The notes: a model not told the origin generated them from the letters alone. Numbered from the stretch's first letter, positions 27,667 to 37,476 are shown. The stretch is DNA of 64,000 bases from Acidovorax kalamii (GCF_002245625.1 NZ_NOIG01000011.1:310001-374000), one strand, 5' to 3'. Program-made: numbers and translations.

Positions 27667-28527
27667 ATGCAACGCAGTGACTTCCGTTGTTTCCACCGCC
27701 TGCGCGTGCGCTGGGCCGAGGTGGACATGCAAAAGATCGTGTTCAACGCGCACTACCTCATGTACATCGACACGGCCATGTCCGACTACTGGCGCGCGCT
27801 GGCATTGCCGTATGAGTCCAGCCTGCTGGCCCTGGGCGGCGAGCTGTATGTGAAAAAGGCCACCGTGGAATACCACGCCTCGGCGCGGCTCGATGACACG
27901 CTGGACGTGGGTATGCGGTCCACGCGCATCGGCAACTCGTCCTGCCTGTTCACGGCAGGCATTTTCTGTGGCGACCGGCTACTGATCTCGGCCGAACTGG
28001 TTTATGTGTTTGCCGACCCGGCCACGCAGACCTCCCGCCCCGTGCCGCCCGCACTGCGCGCGATCTTTGAAGGCTTTGAAGCGGGCGCCGAGATGGCCGA
28101 GGTGCGCACCGGCGACTGGAACACCCTGGGCCGTGACGCAGGCCGCGTGCGCACGGCGGTGTTTGTGCACGAGCAGGGCATTCCCGCCGAAGTCGAGGCC
28201 GATACCCACGACATCTCAGCCCGCCATGCCGTGCTCTACAACCGGCTGGGCATGCCCATCGCTGCAGGCCGCCTGCTGCAGCCCTCACCCGGCGTGGGCC
28301 GCATTGGCCGCATGGCGGTGGACCGCTCGGTGCGTGGTGCGCAATGGGGGCGACAGTTGCTGGATGCGCTGGTGGACGCGGCGCGTGCCCGGGGCGACAC
28401 CGAGGTGCAGCTGCACGCCCAGAGCAGCGCCGAGGGCTTTTACCGCCGCGCGGGGTTCGCCGTGGTGGGTGAGCCCTATGAGGAAGCCGGTATCGCGCAC
28501 ATTGCGATGGCGCGGCAGTTACAGTGA
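27667..28527 (+). CDS. fusion of YbgC-type acyl-CoA thioesterase and GNAT acetyltransferase
   Basis: The 286-residue protein has two clear domains. Residues 1-135 form a YbgC/FadM hotdog thioesterase (RVRWAEVDMQKIVFNAHYLMYIDTAMSDY, with the catalytic Asp in the VDMQ stretch). Residues 150-286 are a GNAT domain of ElaA type (RVRTAVFVHEQGIPAEVEAD, GRMAVDRSVRGAQWGRQLLDAL, SSAEGFYRRAGF). The link is continuous, with no stop or frameshift. The family functions are acyl-CoA hydrolysis and acetyl transfer; a combined activity on one substrate is inference. A separate ElaA-like protein is encoded at 7.7 kb. The stop lies at the edge of repeat B. Confidence 0.88.
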   Translation: MQRSDFRCFHRLRVRWAEVDMQKIVFNAHYLMYIDTAMSDYWRALALPYESSLLALGGELYVKKATVEYHASARLDDTLDVGMRSTRIGNSSCLFTAGIFCGDRLLISAELVYVFADPATQTSRPVPPALRAIFEGFEAGAEMAEVRTGDWNTLGRDAGRVRTAVFVHEQGIPAEVEADTHDISARHAVLYNRLGMPIAAGRLLQPSPGVGRIGRMAVDRSVRGAQWGRQLLDALVDAARARGDTEVQLHAQSSAEGFYRRAGFAVVGEPYEEAGIAHIAMARQLQ

Positions 28528-28592
28528 TTTGCTATTAAAAAGTGAGCTTCCTGCGCTTGATAGACGAGCGCAAGAGCCCATTTTTGTTCAAA
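28527..28592. repeat. short interspersed repeat B, copy 3
   Basis: TGATTTGCTATTAAAAAGTGAGC ... TTGATAGACGAGCGCAAGAGCCC ATTTTTGTTCAAA. It occupies the whole gap between two convergent genes, and the ygfZ stop codon is formed within it. Confidence 0.65.
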
Positions 28593-29496
28593 TATCTTCG
28601 AGCAGAGGGTAGGGCAGGGGACCCAACGACAGCGCCACGCCGCCCGCCGCACCTACCTGCAAGTTGCCTTCTTGCGCTGCGCTGATCTGCAGCGACACGA
28701 TGGTGTCGAAACCTCCGCCCGGTGCGGGTGCCACCTGCACGACCGTGCCGCAGGGCTGCTCCAGGTCTGCTGTGTTGAACACCTCGGCACCCACGGCCAC
28801 CTCGGCCGCCGCGTGGGCGATGTAGGCGCGGCGCTTGAGCGTGCCGCGAAACTGGCTGCGCGCCACCACTTCCTGGCCGGGGTAGCAGCCCTTCTTGAAA
28901 TTCACGCCGCCCACGGATTCGTAGTTGAGCATCTGGGGCACAAAGGCCTCGACCAAGGGCGTGGTCAGCGTGGCCACGCCACTTTTTACTTCGCTCCAGC
29001 GCCACAGCGCCTCGTCCAGTGCGGGGCCTGTGGGGGCGGGGTCTGCTGCCGGGGCCACCCACAGTGCGCGGGGCTGGCCGTTGGCGGGATAGAGATGGAT
29101 CACCGACGCGCTGCCTGTGTCGGTCTTGGTCCAGGCGGGTTGGCTGCCGCCGGGCACGGCGTCTCCGGCCAGGCCGTACAGGGCAAAGTCGTTGGTGGCG
29201 TCGGTGAGCTTGGCTTTGGCGCGCAGCACAAACATCGACAGGCGCTTGAGTGTGGGCGGCAGCAGGTCGCGGCTGCAGACCAGCAACACTTCGGTGGCGC
29301 TGCGCTTGAAGCCAATGAAGCTGGCCTGCATCCGGCCCTTGGCCGATAGGAAGGCCGCGAGGCGGGCCTGGTCCATGCCGAGCAGGGCGAAATCCTGGGT
29401 AAGCTGGCCGTGCAGAAACTTGGCGGCGTCTTCGCCTTCCACGCGAATCACGCCGAGGTGGGACAGGGGGGCAATGCCATTCAAGGGGTAGGTCAT
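28588..29496 (-). CDS. ygfZ: folate-binding protein YgfZ (tRNA-modifying GTPase-related, Fe-S maintenance)
   Basis: A 302-residue protein from the ATG at 29494-29496 (MTYPLNGIAPL). It contains the YgfZ signature KGCYPGQEVVAR near residue 205, and the aminomethyltransferase-like fold (VRVEGEDAAKFLHGQLTQD near the N-terminus). YgfZ uses tetrahydrofolate and supports assembly or repair of certain Fe-S enzymes such as MiaB; the Cys in the motif is required in E. coli. It is divergent from mltG, with only 45 bp between starts, so the promoters overlap. Confidence 0.92.
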   Translation of the reverse strand: MTYPLNGIAPLSHLGVIRVEGEDAAKFLHGQLTQDFALLGMDQARLAAFLSAKGRMQASFIGFKRSATEVLLVCSRDLLPPTLKRLSMFVLRAKAKLTDATNDFALYGLAGDAVPGGSQPAWTKTDTGSASVIHLYPANGQPRALWVAPAADPAPTGPALDEALWRWSEVKSGVATLTTPLVEAFVPQMLNYESVGGVNFKKGCYPGQEVVARSQFRGTLKRRAYIAHAAAEVAVGAEVFNTADLEQPCGTVVQVAPAPGGGFDTIVSLQISAAQEGNLQVGAAGGVALSLGPLPYPLLEDI

Positions 29497-29541
29497 CGCT
29501 GAATTATGATGCCCTGTTTCATACATACAGACGGCAGGGTT

Positions 29542-30528
29542 GTGCGACGTTTACTGGCTTTGATCGTGTTGGTGGGGATCGCACTGGGCGGTGCCGCTTA
29601 CTGGTGGCTGCACCAGCCGCTGGACCTGGGGCCCGAGCCGCTGGAATTGGCCATCGAGCCCGGTACCACGCCGCGCGGCGTGGCCCGCGATGTGGTGGCG
29701 GCCGGGGTCAAGACGGATGCGCGCCTGCTCTACGCCTGGTTCCGCGTCTCGGGGCAAGACCGCGCCATCAAGGCTGGCAACTACGAAATCCCGCCCGGCA
29801 CCACGCCCATCAGCCTGCTGCAAAAGCTCGCCCGGGGCGAAGAGGCTCTGCGCGCACTCACCCTGGTCGAAGGCTGGAATTGGCGCCAGGTGCGCCAGGC
29901 GCTGGCCAAGGAAGAGCAACTCAAGCGCGACTCCGCAACCCTGACCGACGAAGCGCTGATGGCCCAGCTGGGCCGCCCCGGCGTGGCGCCCGAGGGGCGC
30001 TTCTTCCCGGACACCTACACCTACGCCAAAGGCTCCAGCGACATCGCCTTGCTGCGCCGGGCGATGCATGCAATGGACCGCCGCCTCGAAGCCGCCTGGG
30101 CGCAGCGCGCGACCGACACGCCGCTCAAGTCGGCGGACGAGGCGCTGATCCTGGCCAGCATCGTTGAAAAAGAAACCGGTAAGGCCAGCGACCGGGGCCA
30201 GATTGCGGGCGTGTTCGTCAACCGCCTGCGCGTGGGCATGCTGCTGCAGACCGACCCCACGGTGATCTACGGACTGGGCGAAAAATTTGACGGCAACCTG
30301 CGCAAGCGCGACCTGCAGACCGACACCCCCTGGAACACTTACACCCGCCCCGGCCTGCCGCCCACGCCCATTGCCATGCCCGGCAAGGCCGCGCTGCTGG
30401 CCGCCGTGCAGCCTGAGGCCACGCGCGCGTTGTATTTTGTGGCCAAGGGCGATGGCAGCAGCCACTTCAGTGCCTCGCTGGAAGAGCACAACCGCGCCGT
30501 CAACCGCTATCAGCGCGGGCAGCAGTAA
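29542..30528 (+). CDS. mltG: endolytic murein transglycosylase MltG
   Basis: From GTG 29542 the product is 328 residues, with a single N-terminal transmembrane anchor (LLALIVLVGIALGGAAYWW); ATG codons at 29506/29509 are possible alternatives that would add 12 or 11 residues. The YceG-like domain contains LVEGWNWRQVR, FFPDTYTY and the active-site region LASIVEKETGKASDRGQIAGVF with the catalytic Glu, then LQTDPTVIYG. MltG cleaves nascent glycan strands and is thought to act as a terminase in peptidoglycan synthesis. It is followed by tmk, the usual order in proteobacteria. Confidence 0.93.
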   Translation: MRRLLALIVLVGIALGGAAYWWLHQPLDLGPEPLELAIEPGTTPRGVARDVVAAGVKTDARLLYAWFRVSGQDRAIKAGNYEIPPGTTPISLLQKLARGEEALRALTLVEGWNWRQVRQALAKEEQLKRDSATLTDEALMAQLGRPGVAPEGRFFPDTYTYAKGSSDIALLRRAMHAMDRRLEAAWAQRATDTPLKSADEALILASIVEKETGKASDRGQIAGVFVNRLRVGMLLQTDPTVIYGLGEKFDGNLRKRDLQTDTPWNTYTRPGLPPTPIAMPGKAALLAAVQPEATRALYFVAKGDGSSHFSASLEEHNRAVNRYQRGQQ

Positions 30529-30543
30529 TCAAGCAAGGCCACC

Positions 30544-31221
30544 ATGTCACGACCCGGACTGTTCATCACTTTTGAAGGCATCGACGGCGCAGGCAAGTCC
30601 TCGCACATTGAGGGCCTGGCGGCCGCGTTCCGCACCCAGGGCCGCACGGTTACCGTGAGCCGCGAGCCCGGCGGCACGCCGCTGGCAGAAAAGCTGCGCG
30701 AGATGGTCCTGAACGACCCCATGGATGCGCTCACCGAGTCGCTGCTGATCTTTGCCGCCCGCCGCGATCACCTGCGCAATGTGATCGAGCCCGCTCTGGC
30801 CCGTGGCGACGTGGTGCTGTGCGACCGGTTTACCGACGCCACGTTTGCCTACCAGGGCGCGGGGCGCGGCTTTGATCTGGGTGTGCTATCAACTTTGGAG
30901 CGCTTGGCGCAGACGGGACTAGCGCCTGAGGCCAGTTTGATGCGTGAACCCGACCTGACGGTTTGGTTTGACCTGGCGCCCGAGGTGGCGGCCGAGCGGC
31001 TAGCCGGTGCGCGTGTGCCTGACCGCTTCGAGGCCCAGCCGGTCGAGTTCTTCCGCCGCGTGGCCCAGGGCTATGCCGACCGTGCCGCTGCGGCGCCACA
31101 GCGTTTTGCACGCCTGGATGCAGCGCAGGAGCGCCACCGCGTGTGGCAACAGCTCACCAGCGTGTTTGTGCGCAAGGGCTGGCTGGCCATCATGGTGGCC
31201 ACGCAGGGAGGGCCGCAATGA
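30544..31221 (+). CDS. tmk: dTMP kinase
   Basis: A 225-residue thymidylate kinase. The P-loop is [12 protein letters not shown] near residue 8, the DRY-like motif is [18 protein letters not shown] near 95, and the LID follows in the region PDRFE. It phosphorylates dTMP to dTDP. Residues around 114-133 ([20 protein letters not shown]) are encoded by DNA resembling repeat B, although protein length and fold are normal. The stop overlaps the holB start (ATGA), so the two are coupled. Confidence 0.95.
   Translation: MSRPGLFITFEGIDGAGKSSHIEGLAAAFRTQGRTVTVSREPGGTPLAEKLREMVLNDPMDALTESLLIFAARRDHLRNVIEPALARGDVVLCDRFTDATFAYQGAGRGFDLGVLSTLERLAQTGLAPEASLMREPDLTVWFDLAPEVAAERLAGARVPDRFEAQPVEFFRRVAQGYADRAAAAPQRFARLDAAQERHRVWQQLTSVFVRKGWLAIMVATQGGPQ
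30883..30940. repeat. possible short interspersed repeat B inside tmk
   Basis: TGCTATCAACTTTGGAGCGC TTGGCGCAGACGGGACTAGCGCCTGAGGCC follows the repeat order TGCTATCAA ... AGCGC ... GGGAC ... AGCGC ... GGCC. The tmk reading frame is intact and of normal length, so chance similarity is possible. Confidence 0.35.
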
Positions 31222-32225
31222 GCGAAGCCGCCGTTACTCTGGCACCCTGGATCGCTGCACAGCGCACCAGCCTTCTGGCACAGCGCGGCCATGCATGGCT
31301 GTTGCAGGGGCCGTCGGGCCTGGGGCAGTACGCCCTGGGGCTGGAAATGGTCCGTGCCTGGTTGTGCGATGCGCCGACAGAGCAGGGCGCCTGCGGCCAC
31401 TGCGGCAGCTGCCACGCCATCGACGTGCGCACCCATGCCGACCTGTGCGTGCTGATGCCCGAGGTGCAGATGATGGCGCTGGGCTGGCCCCTGTCGGAAA
31501 AGGCCCAGGCCGACATCGATGACAAGAAGCGCAAGCCCAGCCGCGAGATCCGCGTGGAGGCCATGCGTGATGCGGTGGAGTTCTCGCAGCGCACCTCTGC
31601 GCGGGGCAAGGGCAAGGCCGTGCTGGTCTATCCGGCCGAACAGATGAACCATGTCACGGCCAACGCGCTGCTCAAGACGCTGGAAGAACCGCCGGGCGAC
31701 GTGCGTTTTGTGCTGGCCAGCGAGGCTGCGCACCAACTGCTGCCCACCATTCGCAGCCGCTGCCTGGGCCACACCATGGTCTGGCCTGTGGAGGCCGACA
31801 GCTTGGCCTGGTTGCAGGCCCAGGGCGTGGCCCGGGATGCTGCAGCGTCGTTTCTGCGTGCAGCAGGCGGGCGGCCCGAGGACGCCCTGGCGCTGGCCCA
31901 GTCGGGCCGCAGCCCGCAGGCCTGGTCCGCCTTGCCCCAGGCCGTGGCGCGGGGCGATGTGACGGCGCTGGGCGACTGGGCTCCGGCCCAGGTGATCGAC
32001 GCGCTGCAAAAGCTCTGCCACGACCTGCTGGCCGCCAGCGTGGGCGCTGCGCCACGCTACTTTGCGTCGGCCGACCTGCCCAAGGCACCGCCGCTGGGCG
32101 CGCTCACGCGCTGGTCGCGCGCGCTGTCCAAGGCCGCGCGCACGGCAGACCATCCGTTCAATGGCGGGCTCATGCTGGAGGCGCTTGTCGCCCAGGCGCG
32201 AAACACCCTACACTCCAGACACTAA
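31218..32225 (+). CDS. holB: DNA polymerase III subunit delta'
   Basis: A 335-residue clamp-loader subunit. The start at 31218 overlaps the tmk stop as ATGA. The zinc module is C50-x8-C59-x2-C62-x2-C65 ([16 protein letters not shown]). The P-loop is degenerate ([10 protein letters not shown], with Gln in place of Lys), as expected for the non-ATPase delta' subunit. Sensor/AAA+ motifs [21 protein letters not shown] and PTIRSRC are intact; the SRC motif donates the arginine finger to the neighbouring subunit. It loads the beta clamp in the cytoplasm. pilZ follows after 15 bp. Confidence 0.94.
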   Translation: MSEAAVTLAPWIAAQRTSLLAQRGHAWLLQGPSGLGQYALGLEMVRAWLCDAPTEQGACGHCGSCHAIDVRTHADLCVLMPEVQMMALGWPLSEKAQADIDDKKRKPSREIRVEAMRDAVEFSQRTSARGKGKAVLVYPAEQMNHVTANALLKTLEEPPGDVRFVLASEAAHQLLPTIRSRCLGHTMVWPVEADSLAWLQAQGVARDAAASFLRAAGGRPEDALALAQSGRSPQAWSALPQAVARGDVTALGDWAPAQVIDALQKLCHDLLAASVGAAPRYFASADLPKAPPLGALTRWSRALSKAARTADHPFNGGLMLEALVAQARNTLHSRH

Positions 32226-32240
32226 GTCGCACCCCCACCC

Positions 32241-32600
32241 ATGAGCAGTCCATCCACCGCGCCCCGTCCCAGCGTCATGCAGCTGGCCATCAAGGAAAAG
32301 GCCGCGCTTTATGCCGCCTACATTCCTTTTTTTGCCGAAGGGGGCATCTTTGTACCCACCCAGCGTGACTACAAGCTGGGCGACGATGTGTATGTGCTGC
32401 TGACCTTGCCCGACGACACCCAGCGCTATCCCGTGGCAGGCCGCGTGGCCTGGGTGACGCCGGCCCGCGCGGCAGGCAATCGCACCCAGGGCGTGGGCAT
32501 CCAGTTCCCCAAGGACGAAAAATCCCGCCAGCTCAAGGCCAAGATCGAGGAACTGCTGGGAACTGCGCTGGGCTCGGACCGTCCTACCCAGACCATCTGA
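32241..32600 (+). CDS. pilZ: PilZ domain-containing type IV pilus protein
   Basis: A 119-residue single PilZ domain. The N-terminus lacks the RxxxR c-di-GMP-binding motif; instead it reads MQLAIKEKAALYAAYIPFFAEGGIFVPTQRDYKLGD, matching the founding PilZ of type IV pilus biogenesis that does not bind c-di-GMP in Pseudomonas and Xanthomonas. WVTPARAAGNRTQGVGIQF is the conserved C-terminal strand segment. The gene order tmk-holB-pilZ-tatD matches other proteobacteria. In those systems PilZ works with PilB/FimX; these partners are not in this window. Confidence 0.92.
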   Translation: MSSPSTAPRPSVMQLAIKEKAALYAAYIPFFAEGGIFVPTQRDYKLGDDVYVLLTLPDDTQRYPVAGRVAWVTPARAAGNRTQGVGIQFPKDEKSRQLKAKIEELLGTALGSDRPTQTI

Positions 32601-32620
32601 CCGCGCCGCCGCTGCCCCCG

Positions 32621-32657
32621 TGCCGACCCGCGCTGGCTGGTCGGCATTTTTGTTTTT
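32621..32657 (+). terminator. intrinsic terminator between pilZ and tatD
   Basis: Perfect 8-bp stem TGCCGACC (32621-32628) / GGTCGGCA (32639-32646), 10-base loop, then TTTTTGTTTTT. It ends only about 7 bp before the tatD ATG. Confidence 0.85.
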
Positions 32658-32663
32658 CATCAC

Positions 32664-33470
32664 ATGTTCACTGATTCGCACTGTCACCTCAACTTCCCGG
32701 AACTGGTCAGCCAGTTGCCCGCCATCCGCCAGGCCATGGCCGAGGCGCAGGTCACCCGGGCCCTGTGCATCTGCACCACCATGGAAGAGTTCGAGGGCGT
32801 GCACGCCCTGGCCCTGGCCCATGACAACTTCTGGAGCACCGTGGGCGTGCACCCCGACAACGAGGGCGTGACCGAGCCCAGCGTGCAGGACCTGCTGGAC
32901 CGCGCGGCCTTGCCCCGCGTGGTGGCGATTGGCGAGACCGGCCTGGACTACTACGGTATGGAAGAACGCAAAGGCGGGCGCAGCATTGCTGACCTGGAGT
33001 GGCAGCGCGACCGTTTCCGCACTCACATCCGCGCGGCACGCGCCTGTGGCAAGCCCCTCATCATCCATACGCGCAGCGCGTCGGATGACACGCTGGCCAT
33101 CTTGCGGGAAGAGGGCGAGGACGGTGCGGGCAACAAGGCGGGCGGCGTGTTCCACTGCTTTACCGAGTCCATGCAGGTGGCGCGCGCCGCGCTGGATCGG
33201 GGCTACTACATCTCGTTCTCGGGCATCGTCACCTTCAAGAGCGCGCAGGAGCTGCGCGACGTGGTGGCCTTTGTGCCGCTGGACCGCATGCTCATCGAGA
33301 CCGACAGCCCCTACCTGGCCCCGGTGCCTTACCGTGGCAAGACCAACAACCCGTCGTACGTGCCCCATGTGGCCCGGCAGGTGGCAGAGACCAAGGGCCT
33401 GGCGCTGGAAGTGGTCGCCGAGGCCACCAGCCGCAATTTCGACCGCTTGTTCCCGGGGGTGATGGCATGA
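32664..33470 (+). CDS. tatD: TatD family metal-dependent hydrolase
   Basis: A 268-residue TIM-barrel nuclease-like hydrolase. The metal motifs are [10 protein letters not shown] at the N-terminus, [12 protein letters not shown] near residue 90, PLIIHTRSA near 130, HCFTES, and the [21 protein letters not shown] signature near 210. TatD proteins are Mg-dependent DNases/esterases involved in DNA turnover. The ATG is preceded by a terminator T-run instead of a Shine-Dalgarno sequence, so translation initiation is unusual. The stop overlaps the ankyrin gene (ATGA). Confidence 0.94.
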   Translation: MFTDSHCHLNFPELVSQLPAIRQAMAEAQVTRALCICTTMEEFEGVHALALAHDNFWSTVGVHPDNEGVTEPSVQDLLDRAALPRVVAIGETGLDYYGMEERKGGRSIADLEWQRDRFRTHIRAARACGKPLIIHTRSASDDTLAILREEGEDGAGNKAGGVFHCFTESMQVARAALDRGYYISFSGIVTFKSAQELRDVVAFVPLDRMLIETDSPYLAPVPYRGKTNNPSYVPHVARQVAETKGLALEVVAEATSRNFDRLFPGVMA

Positions 33471-34141
33471 GCCTGCAACGACGTTCTGCCTTGGCTGCTG
33501 TGGCGTTGGGCCTGGTGTCTGCCCGGGCCTGGGCGGGTGCTTATGAAGATTTTTTTGTAGCCATCCTGCGAGACGATGGCGATGCGATCGCTGCATTGCT
33601 GCGCCGGGGTTTTGACCCCAACACGCGCGACCCCAAGGGGCAGGTGGGGCTCACGTTGGCTTTGCAGAACGGTGCCAACAAGGCCTTTGCAGCACTGTTG
33701 GCCTCGCGCCAGGTGAATGTGGAAGCCCGCAATGCCCAGGACGAGAGCCCGCTCATGATCGCCGCGATCAAGGGCAACGTGGATGCGGTGAAGGCGCTGA
33801 TCGCCCGAGAGGCCGATGTGAACAAGACCGGCTGGGCGCCGCTGCACTATGCGGCATCGGCGGGCTCGCCGCAGCATGCGGTCATCATCTCGCTGCTGCT
33901 GGAGAACCATGCCTACATCGATGCCACCTCGCCCAACGGCACCACACCACTCATGATGGCCGCGCACTATGGCTCGATTGAAGCGGTGCAGCTTTTGCTG
34001 GACGAGGGCGCAGACCCTACGCTCAAGAACCAGCTGGGTTTGACTGCCGCCGATTTCGCCTTGCGTGTGAGCCGCACGGAGTCTGCCGAGAAAATTGCTG
34101 CCGCCATTCGGCGGCGCCAGCCCAACCGGGGCAAGTGGTAA
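33467..34141 (+). CDS. exported ankyrin-repeat protein
   Basis: A 224-residue protein. The N-terminus [25 protein letters not shown] is a signal peptide (cleavage after AWA). The rest is four to five ankyrin repeats, e.g. [45 protein letters not shown]. Such proteins bind other proteins; periplasmic ankyrin proteins such as AnkB protect catalase in Pseudomonas, but this one has no recognisable partner. The start is ATGA-coupled to tatD. Confidence 0.85.
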   Translation: MSLQRRSALAAVALGLVSARAWAGAYEDFFVAILRDDGDAIAALLRRGFDPNTRDPKGQVGLTLALQNGANKAFAALLASRQVNVEARNAQDESPLMIAAIKGNVDAVKALIAREADVNKTGWAPLHYAASAGSPQHAVIISLLLENHAYIDATSPNGTTPLMMAAHYGSIEAVQLLLDEGADPTLKNQLGLTAADFALRVSRTESAEKIAAAIRRRQPNRGKW

Positions 34142-34160
34142 ACAGCAGGTAGCCTGCTGT
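34142..34160. other. short perfect hairpin between convergent genes
   Basis: ACAGCAGG (34142-34149), loop TAG, CCTGCTGT (34153-34160). It lies between the convergent ankyrin and msbA genes. There is no T-run on either side, so it is not a standard terminator, but it may protect 3' ends. Confidence 0.45.
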
Positions 34161-34169
34161 CGCCGAGGG

Positions 34170-35972
34170 CTACTCTGGCGCGGCGCCGCCAACGGCTGGA
34201 CGCGCCTGCAGACGGGCATACAGCCCACCTTGCGCCATCAGTGCGCTGTGGGTACCTTGTTCGGTAATGCGACCCCGTTCCATGACAACCACGCGGTCGG
34301 CATGTTCGATGGTGGACAGGCGGTGCGCAATGACCAGCGTGGTGCGGCCCTGCATCAGGCGCTGCAGGGCGTCCTGCACCAGCCTTTCGGATTCGGTGTC
34401 GAGCGCTGAGGTTGCTTCGTCCAGGATCAGGATGGGGGCATCCTTGTACAGGGCCCGTGCAATGGCCAGCCGCTGGCGCTGCCCGCCCGACAGTTGCGTG
34501 GCGTTGTGGCCGACGATGGTGTGGATGCCCTGCGGCAGTCCCGCGACATGCCCTGCCAGGTTCGCGGCTTCCAGACATTCGTGCACCCGTTGTTCGTCCA
34601 CCGTGGTTCCCAGTGCCACATTGGCTGCAATGGTGTCGTTGAACATGACCACGTCCTGGCTCACCATTGCAAACTGCGAGCGCAGCGACCCCAAGTCCCA
34701 GTCCTGAACGGGATGACCATCGACCAGGATGTTGCCCTCTACCGGTGCAATAAAACGCGGCAGAAGGTTGACGAGTGTGGTCTTGCCTGCACCGGACGGG
34801 CCAACAAGTGCCACGATTTCACCGGGCGCCACTTTCAGGCTGATCTGGTCCAGGGCAGGCGCATGGTCCGGCCCGAAGGACACCGTGACCCGTTCCAGCG
34901 CCAGCTCGCCCCGGACCCGATCGGTGCGGTACTGGCCGCCACTTTCGGCGCCGGTCTCGCCCAGCAGGGCCAGGCCGCGCTCCAGCGCCGCCACGCCGCG
35001 CGTGATGGGGCTGGCAACATCGGCCAGGCGCCGGATGGGGGCGATGAGCATCAACATGGCCGTGATGAAGGCGGCAAAGCCCCCCACCGTGACACCCTTG
35101 GCATCCACGGCCCCACGGCTCTGCCAGAGTGCGATGCAGATCACCACCGACAGTGCGGCTGCGGCGAGCAGCTGGGTCAGTGGTGTCATGGCTGCGGATG
35201 CAATCGTGGATTTGATGGCCAGTCGCCGCAGGCTGTGGCTGAGGCCCTCAAAGCGCCGGGCCTGGCTCTCCTGGGCACCGTGCAGCCGAACCATGCGGTG
35301 AGCCAGCACGTTTTCCTCCACCACATAGGCCAGTTCGTCCGTGGCCTGCTGGCTGCTTTTGGTGAGGTGGTAAAGCCGCTTGGACAGCGTCTTCATGATC
35401 CAGGCGACGCCGGGCACCACCACTGCCACGATCAGGGTCAGCTGCCAGTTCAGGTAGAGCAGGTAGAACAGGAGCGCGACCAGCGTGAATCCGTCGCGCG
35501 AAATCCCCATCAGCGCCTGCACGAGCAGTGTTGACCCGGTCTGGACTTCATAGACCACGGTGTTGGACAGCGCACTGGCGGATTGGCGGCTGAACAGGCC
35601 CATTTCTGCGGCAAGCACCCGTTCAAACAACGAAGTGCGCAGGGTAAGCATGCCTTCATTGGCGATGCGCGCGAGGGCGTACTGGCCCACAAACTGGGCA
35701 AGCCCGCGCACGAAGAAGATCCCCAGAATGGCAAGAGGGACCATCCACAGCTCCAGGCTCCCTTGGGTGAAGCCTTGGTCCAGCAGGGGCTGCAGCAGGG
35801 CCGGGATGAGGGGTTCGGTCACTGCCCCCACGAGGGTGGCGGCAATCGCCAGGCCCCAGGCCAGCCGCTGGCCGCCGAAATAGACGGACAGCCGCTTCAG
35901 GCGCGTGGTCAGGCTGGCGGGTGGCGAGGAGGGGGCGTGGGCAGGCGTAGAGCCCGTGTCGGTGGCATGCAT
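34170..35972 (-). CDS. msbA: lipid A/phospholipid exporter MsbA-like ABC transporter (permease-ATPase)
   Basis: A 600-residue half-transporter. Six transmembrane helices lie in residues 35-320 (for example VPLAILGIFFVRGLAQFVGQ and LVALLFYLLYLNWQLTLIVAVVVPG). The ATPase follows, with Walker A GPSGAGKTT near 395, the ABC signature LSGGQRQRLAIARAL, Walker B ILILDEATSALD and the switch His in IAHRLSTIEHAD. It flips lipid A core and phospholipid across the inner membrane as a homodimer. A 25-residue low-complexity N-terminus precedes the first helix. It is divergent from tolB. Confidence 0.9.
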   Translation of the reverse strand: MHATDTGSTPAHAPSSPPASLTTRLKRLSVYFGGQRLAWGLAIAATLVGAVTEPLIPALLQPLLDQGFTQGSLELWMVPLAILGIFFVRGLAQFVGQYALARIANEGMLTLRTSLFERVLAAEMGLFSRQSASALSNTVVYEVQTGSTLLVQALMGISRDGFTLVALLFYLLYLNWQLTLIVAVVVPGVAWIMKTLSKRLYHLTKSSQQATDELAYVVEENVLAHRMVRLHGAQESQARRFEGLSHSLRRLAIKSTIASAAMTPLTQLLAAAALSVVICIALWQSRGAVDAKGVTVGGFAAFITAMLMLIAPIRRLADVASPITRGVAALERGLALLGETGAESGGQYRTDRVRGELALERVTVSFGPDHAPALDQISLKVAPGEIVALVGPSGAGKTTLVNLLPRFIAPVEGNILVDGHPVQDWDLGSLRSQFAMVSQDVVMFNDTIAANVALGTTVDEQRVHECLEAANLAGHVAGLPQGIHTIVGHNATQLSGGQRQRLAIARALYKDAPILILDEATSALDTESERLVQDALQRLMQGRTTLVIAHRLSTIEHADRVVVMERGRITEQGTHSALMAQGGLYARLQARPAVGGAAPE

Positions 35973-36150
35973 GTGGCCCGGATTCTAAGGTTGTGCTCCT
36001 TGGGGCCGCAGTCTGTGCCCAAGGCGCATACCCAGCCCAACCGGATATGGTGCACATGAAGCACATGTGGAGGCACAGTTTGTCACAGGGGGTTTACCGC
36101 TGTGTGTACCATTCAGGGTTGCCCTTCGGCATTTGTTCGGCCACTGCTGG

Positions 36151-37476
36151 ATGCCAATGACCACAGATCGAATCTCCAAACACCTCTCCTTTGCGGCTTC
36201 GCCGCTTCCCTTGCGCCGCCAGCTTTTGGCCGCGCTCATTGCAACCCCCTCCCTTCCGGCCCTGGCGCAGTTTCGCGTCGAGGTGACGGGCGTGGGTCTC
36301 ACCCAGTTGCCCATCGCCATTGCCCCCTTCCGGGGCGAGGCACAAGCCCCCCAGAAGATTGCGGCCATCATCCAGGCCGATCTGGAGCGCAGTGGCCAGT
36401 TTCGCGCCATCGACGCTGCGGGCGCGGCACTGGACGAAACCGCCCGTCCCGATGTAGCGCTGTGGCGGCAAAAAAGTGCCGACTCGCTGGCCACGGGCAG
36501 CGTGACGCGGCTGGCCGACGGGCGTTTTGATGTGCGCTTTCGGCTGTGGGACGTGGTCAAGGGGCAGGACCTGGGAGGGCAGAGTTTTGTCGTGACCCAG
36601 GGCGACTTGCGCCTGGTGGCACACCGCATTGCCGATTTCATCTACGAAAAGCTCACGGGCGAGCGCGGCGTTTTCTCAACGCGCATCGCCTATGTGACCA
36701 AGACGGGCCCCCGTTACAGCCTGTGGGTGGCCGATGCCGATGGCGAGAACGCGCAATCGGCGCTGTCGAGCCCGGAGCCCATCATTTCCCCCGCCTGGTC
36801 GCCCAATGGAGGGCAGCTGGCCTATGTGTCCTTCGAATCCCGCAAGCCGGTGGTCTATGTGCACGACGTGGCGTCAGGCCGTCGCCGCCTGATTGCCAAC
36901 TTCCGGGGCTCCAACAGTGCGCCTGCCTGGGCACCGGACGGGCGTTCGCTCGCGGTGACGCTGAGCCGCGACGGTGGCTCGCAGCTCTACACCATCGACG
37001 CGAATGGCGGTGAGCCTCGTCGCCTGATGCAGAGCTCCGGCATTGACACCGAGCCGGTGTTCTCGGGCGATGGCCGCAGCATCTTTTTTGTTAGTGACCG
37101 TGGTGGCGCCCCCCAGATCTACAAGGTAGGTACCTCGGGCGGAAACGCCGAGCGCGTAACCTTCACGGGCACCTACAACATCTCGCCCACGGTGAGTCCG
37201 GACGGGCGCTGGCTGGCCTATATCTCCCGCGTGGGCGGGGCTTTCAAGCTGCACGTGATGGACCTGTCCACAGGCACCGTGAATGCCGTGACCGACACCA
37301 TGGCCGACGAAAACCCGAGCTTTGCCCCGAACAGCCGCCTCATCGTGTACGCCACCCAGCAGCAGGGGCGTGAGGCACTGATGACCACCACGCTGGACGG
37401 CAAGATCAAGGCCCGCCTTGCAGGGCAGGCGGGCGATCTGCGCGAACCCGACTGGGGTCCGTTTCAAAAGCAATGA
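36151..37476 (+). CDS. tolB: Tol-Pal system protein TolB
   Basis: From the ATG at 36151 the product is 441 residues (E. coli 430). It has a signal peptide ([19 protein letters not shown], then QFRVEV), an N-terminal alpha/beta domain ([35 protein letters not shown]) and a six-bladed propeller with repeated blades such as [22 protein letters not shown] and [15 protein letters not shown]. TolB is periplasmic, binds Pal and relays energy from TolQRA for outer-membrane constriction. An upstream frame to 36067 lacks a signal sequence. tolQ, tolR and tolA are not next to it; msbA is divergent upstream. Confidence 0.94.
   Translation: MPMTTDRISKHLSFAASPLPLRRQLLAALIATPSLPALAQFRVEVTGVGLTQLPIAIAPFRGEAQAPQKIAAIIQADLERSGQFRAIDAAGAALDETARPDVALWRQKSADSLATGSVTRLADGRFDVRFRLWDVVKGQDLGGQSFVVTQGDLRLVAHRIADFIYEKLTGERGVFSTRIAYVTKTGPRYSLWVADADGENAQSALSSPEPIISPAWSPNGGQLAYVSFESRKPVVYVHDVASGRRRLIANFRGSNSAPAWAPDGRSLAVTLSRDGGSQLYTIDANGGEPRRLMQSSGIDTEPVFSGDGRSIFFVSDRGGAPQIYKVGTSGGNAERVTFTGTYNISPTVSPDGRWLAYISRVGGAFKLHVMDLSTGTVNAVTDTMADENPSFAPNSRLIVYATQQQGREALMTTTLDGKIKARLAGQAGDLREPDWGPFQKQ

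Noticed and set aside
30883-30940. tmk broken by a repeat insertion
   Set aside because: The reading frame, length and motifs of tmk are normal, so there is no disruption; at most the DNA was shaped by the repeat.
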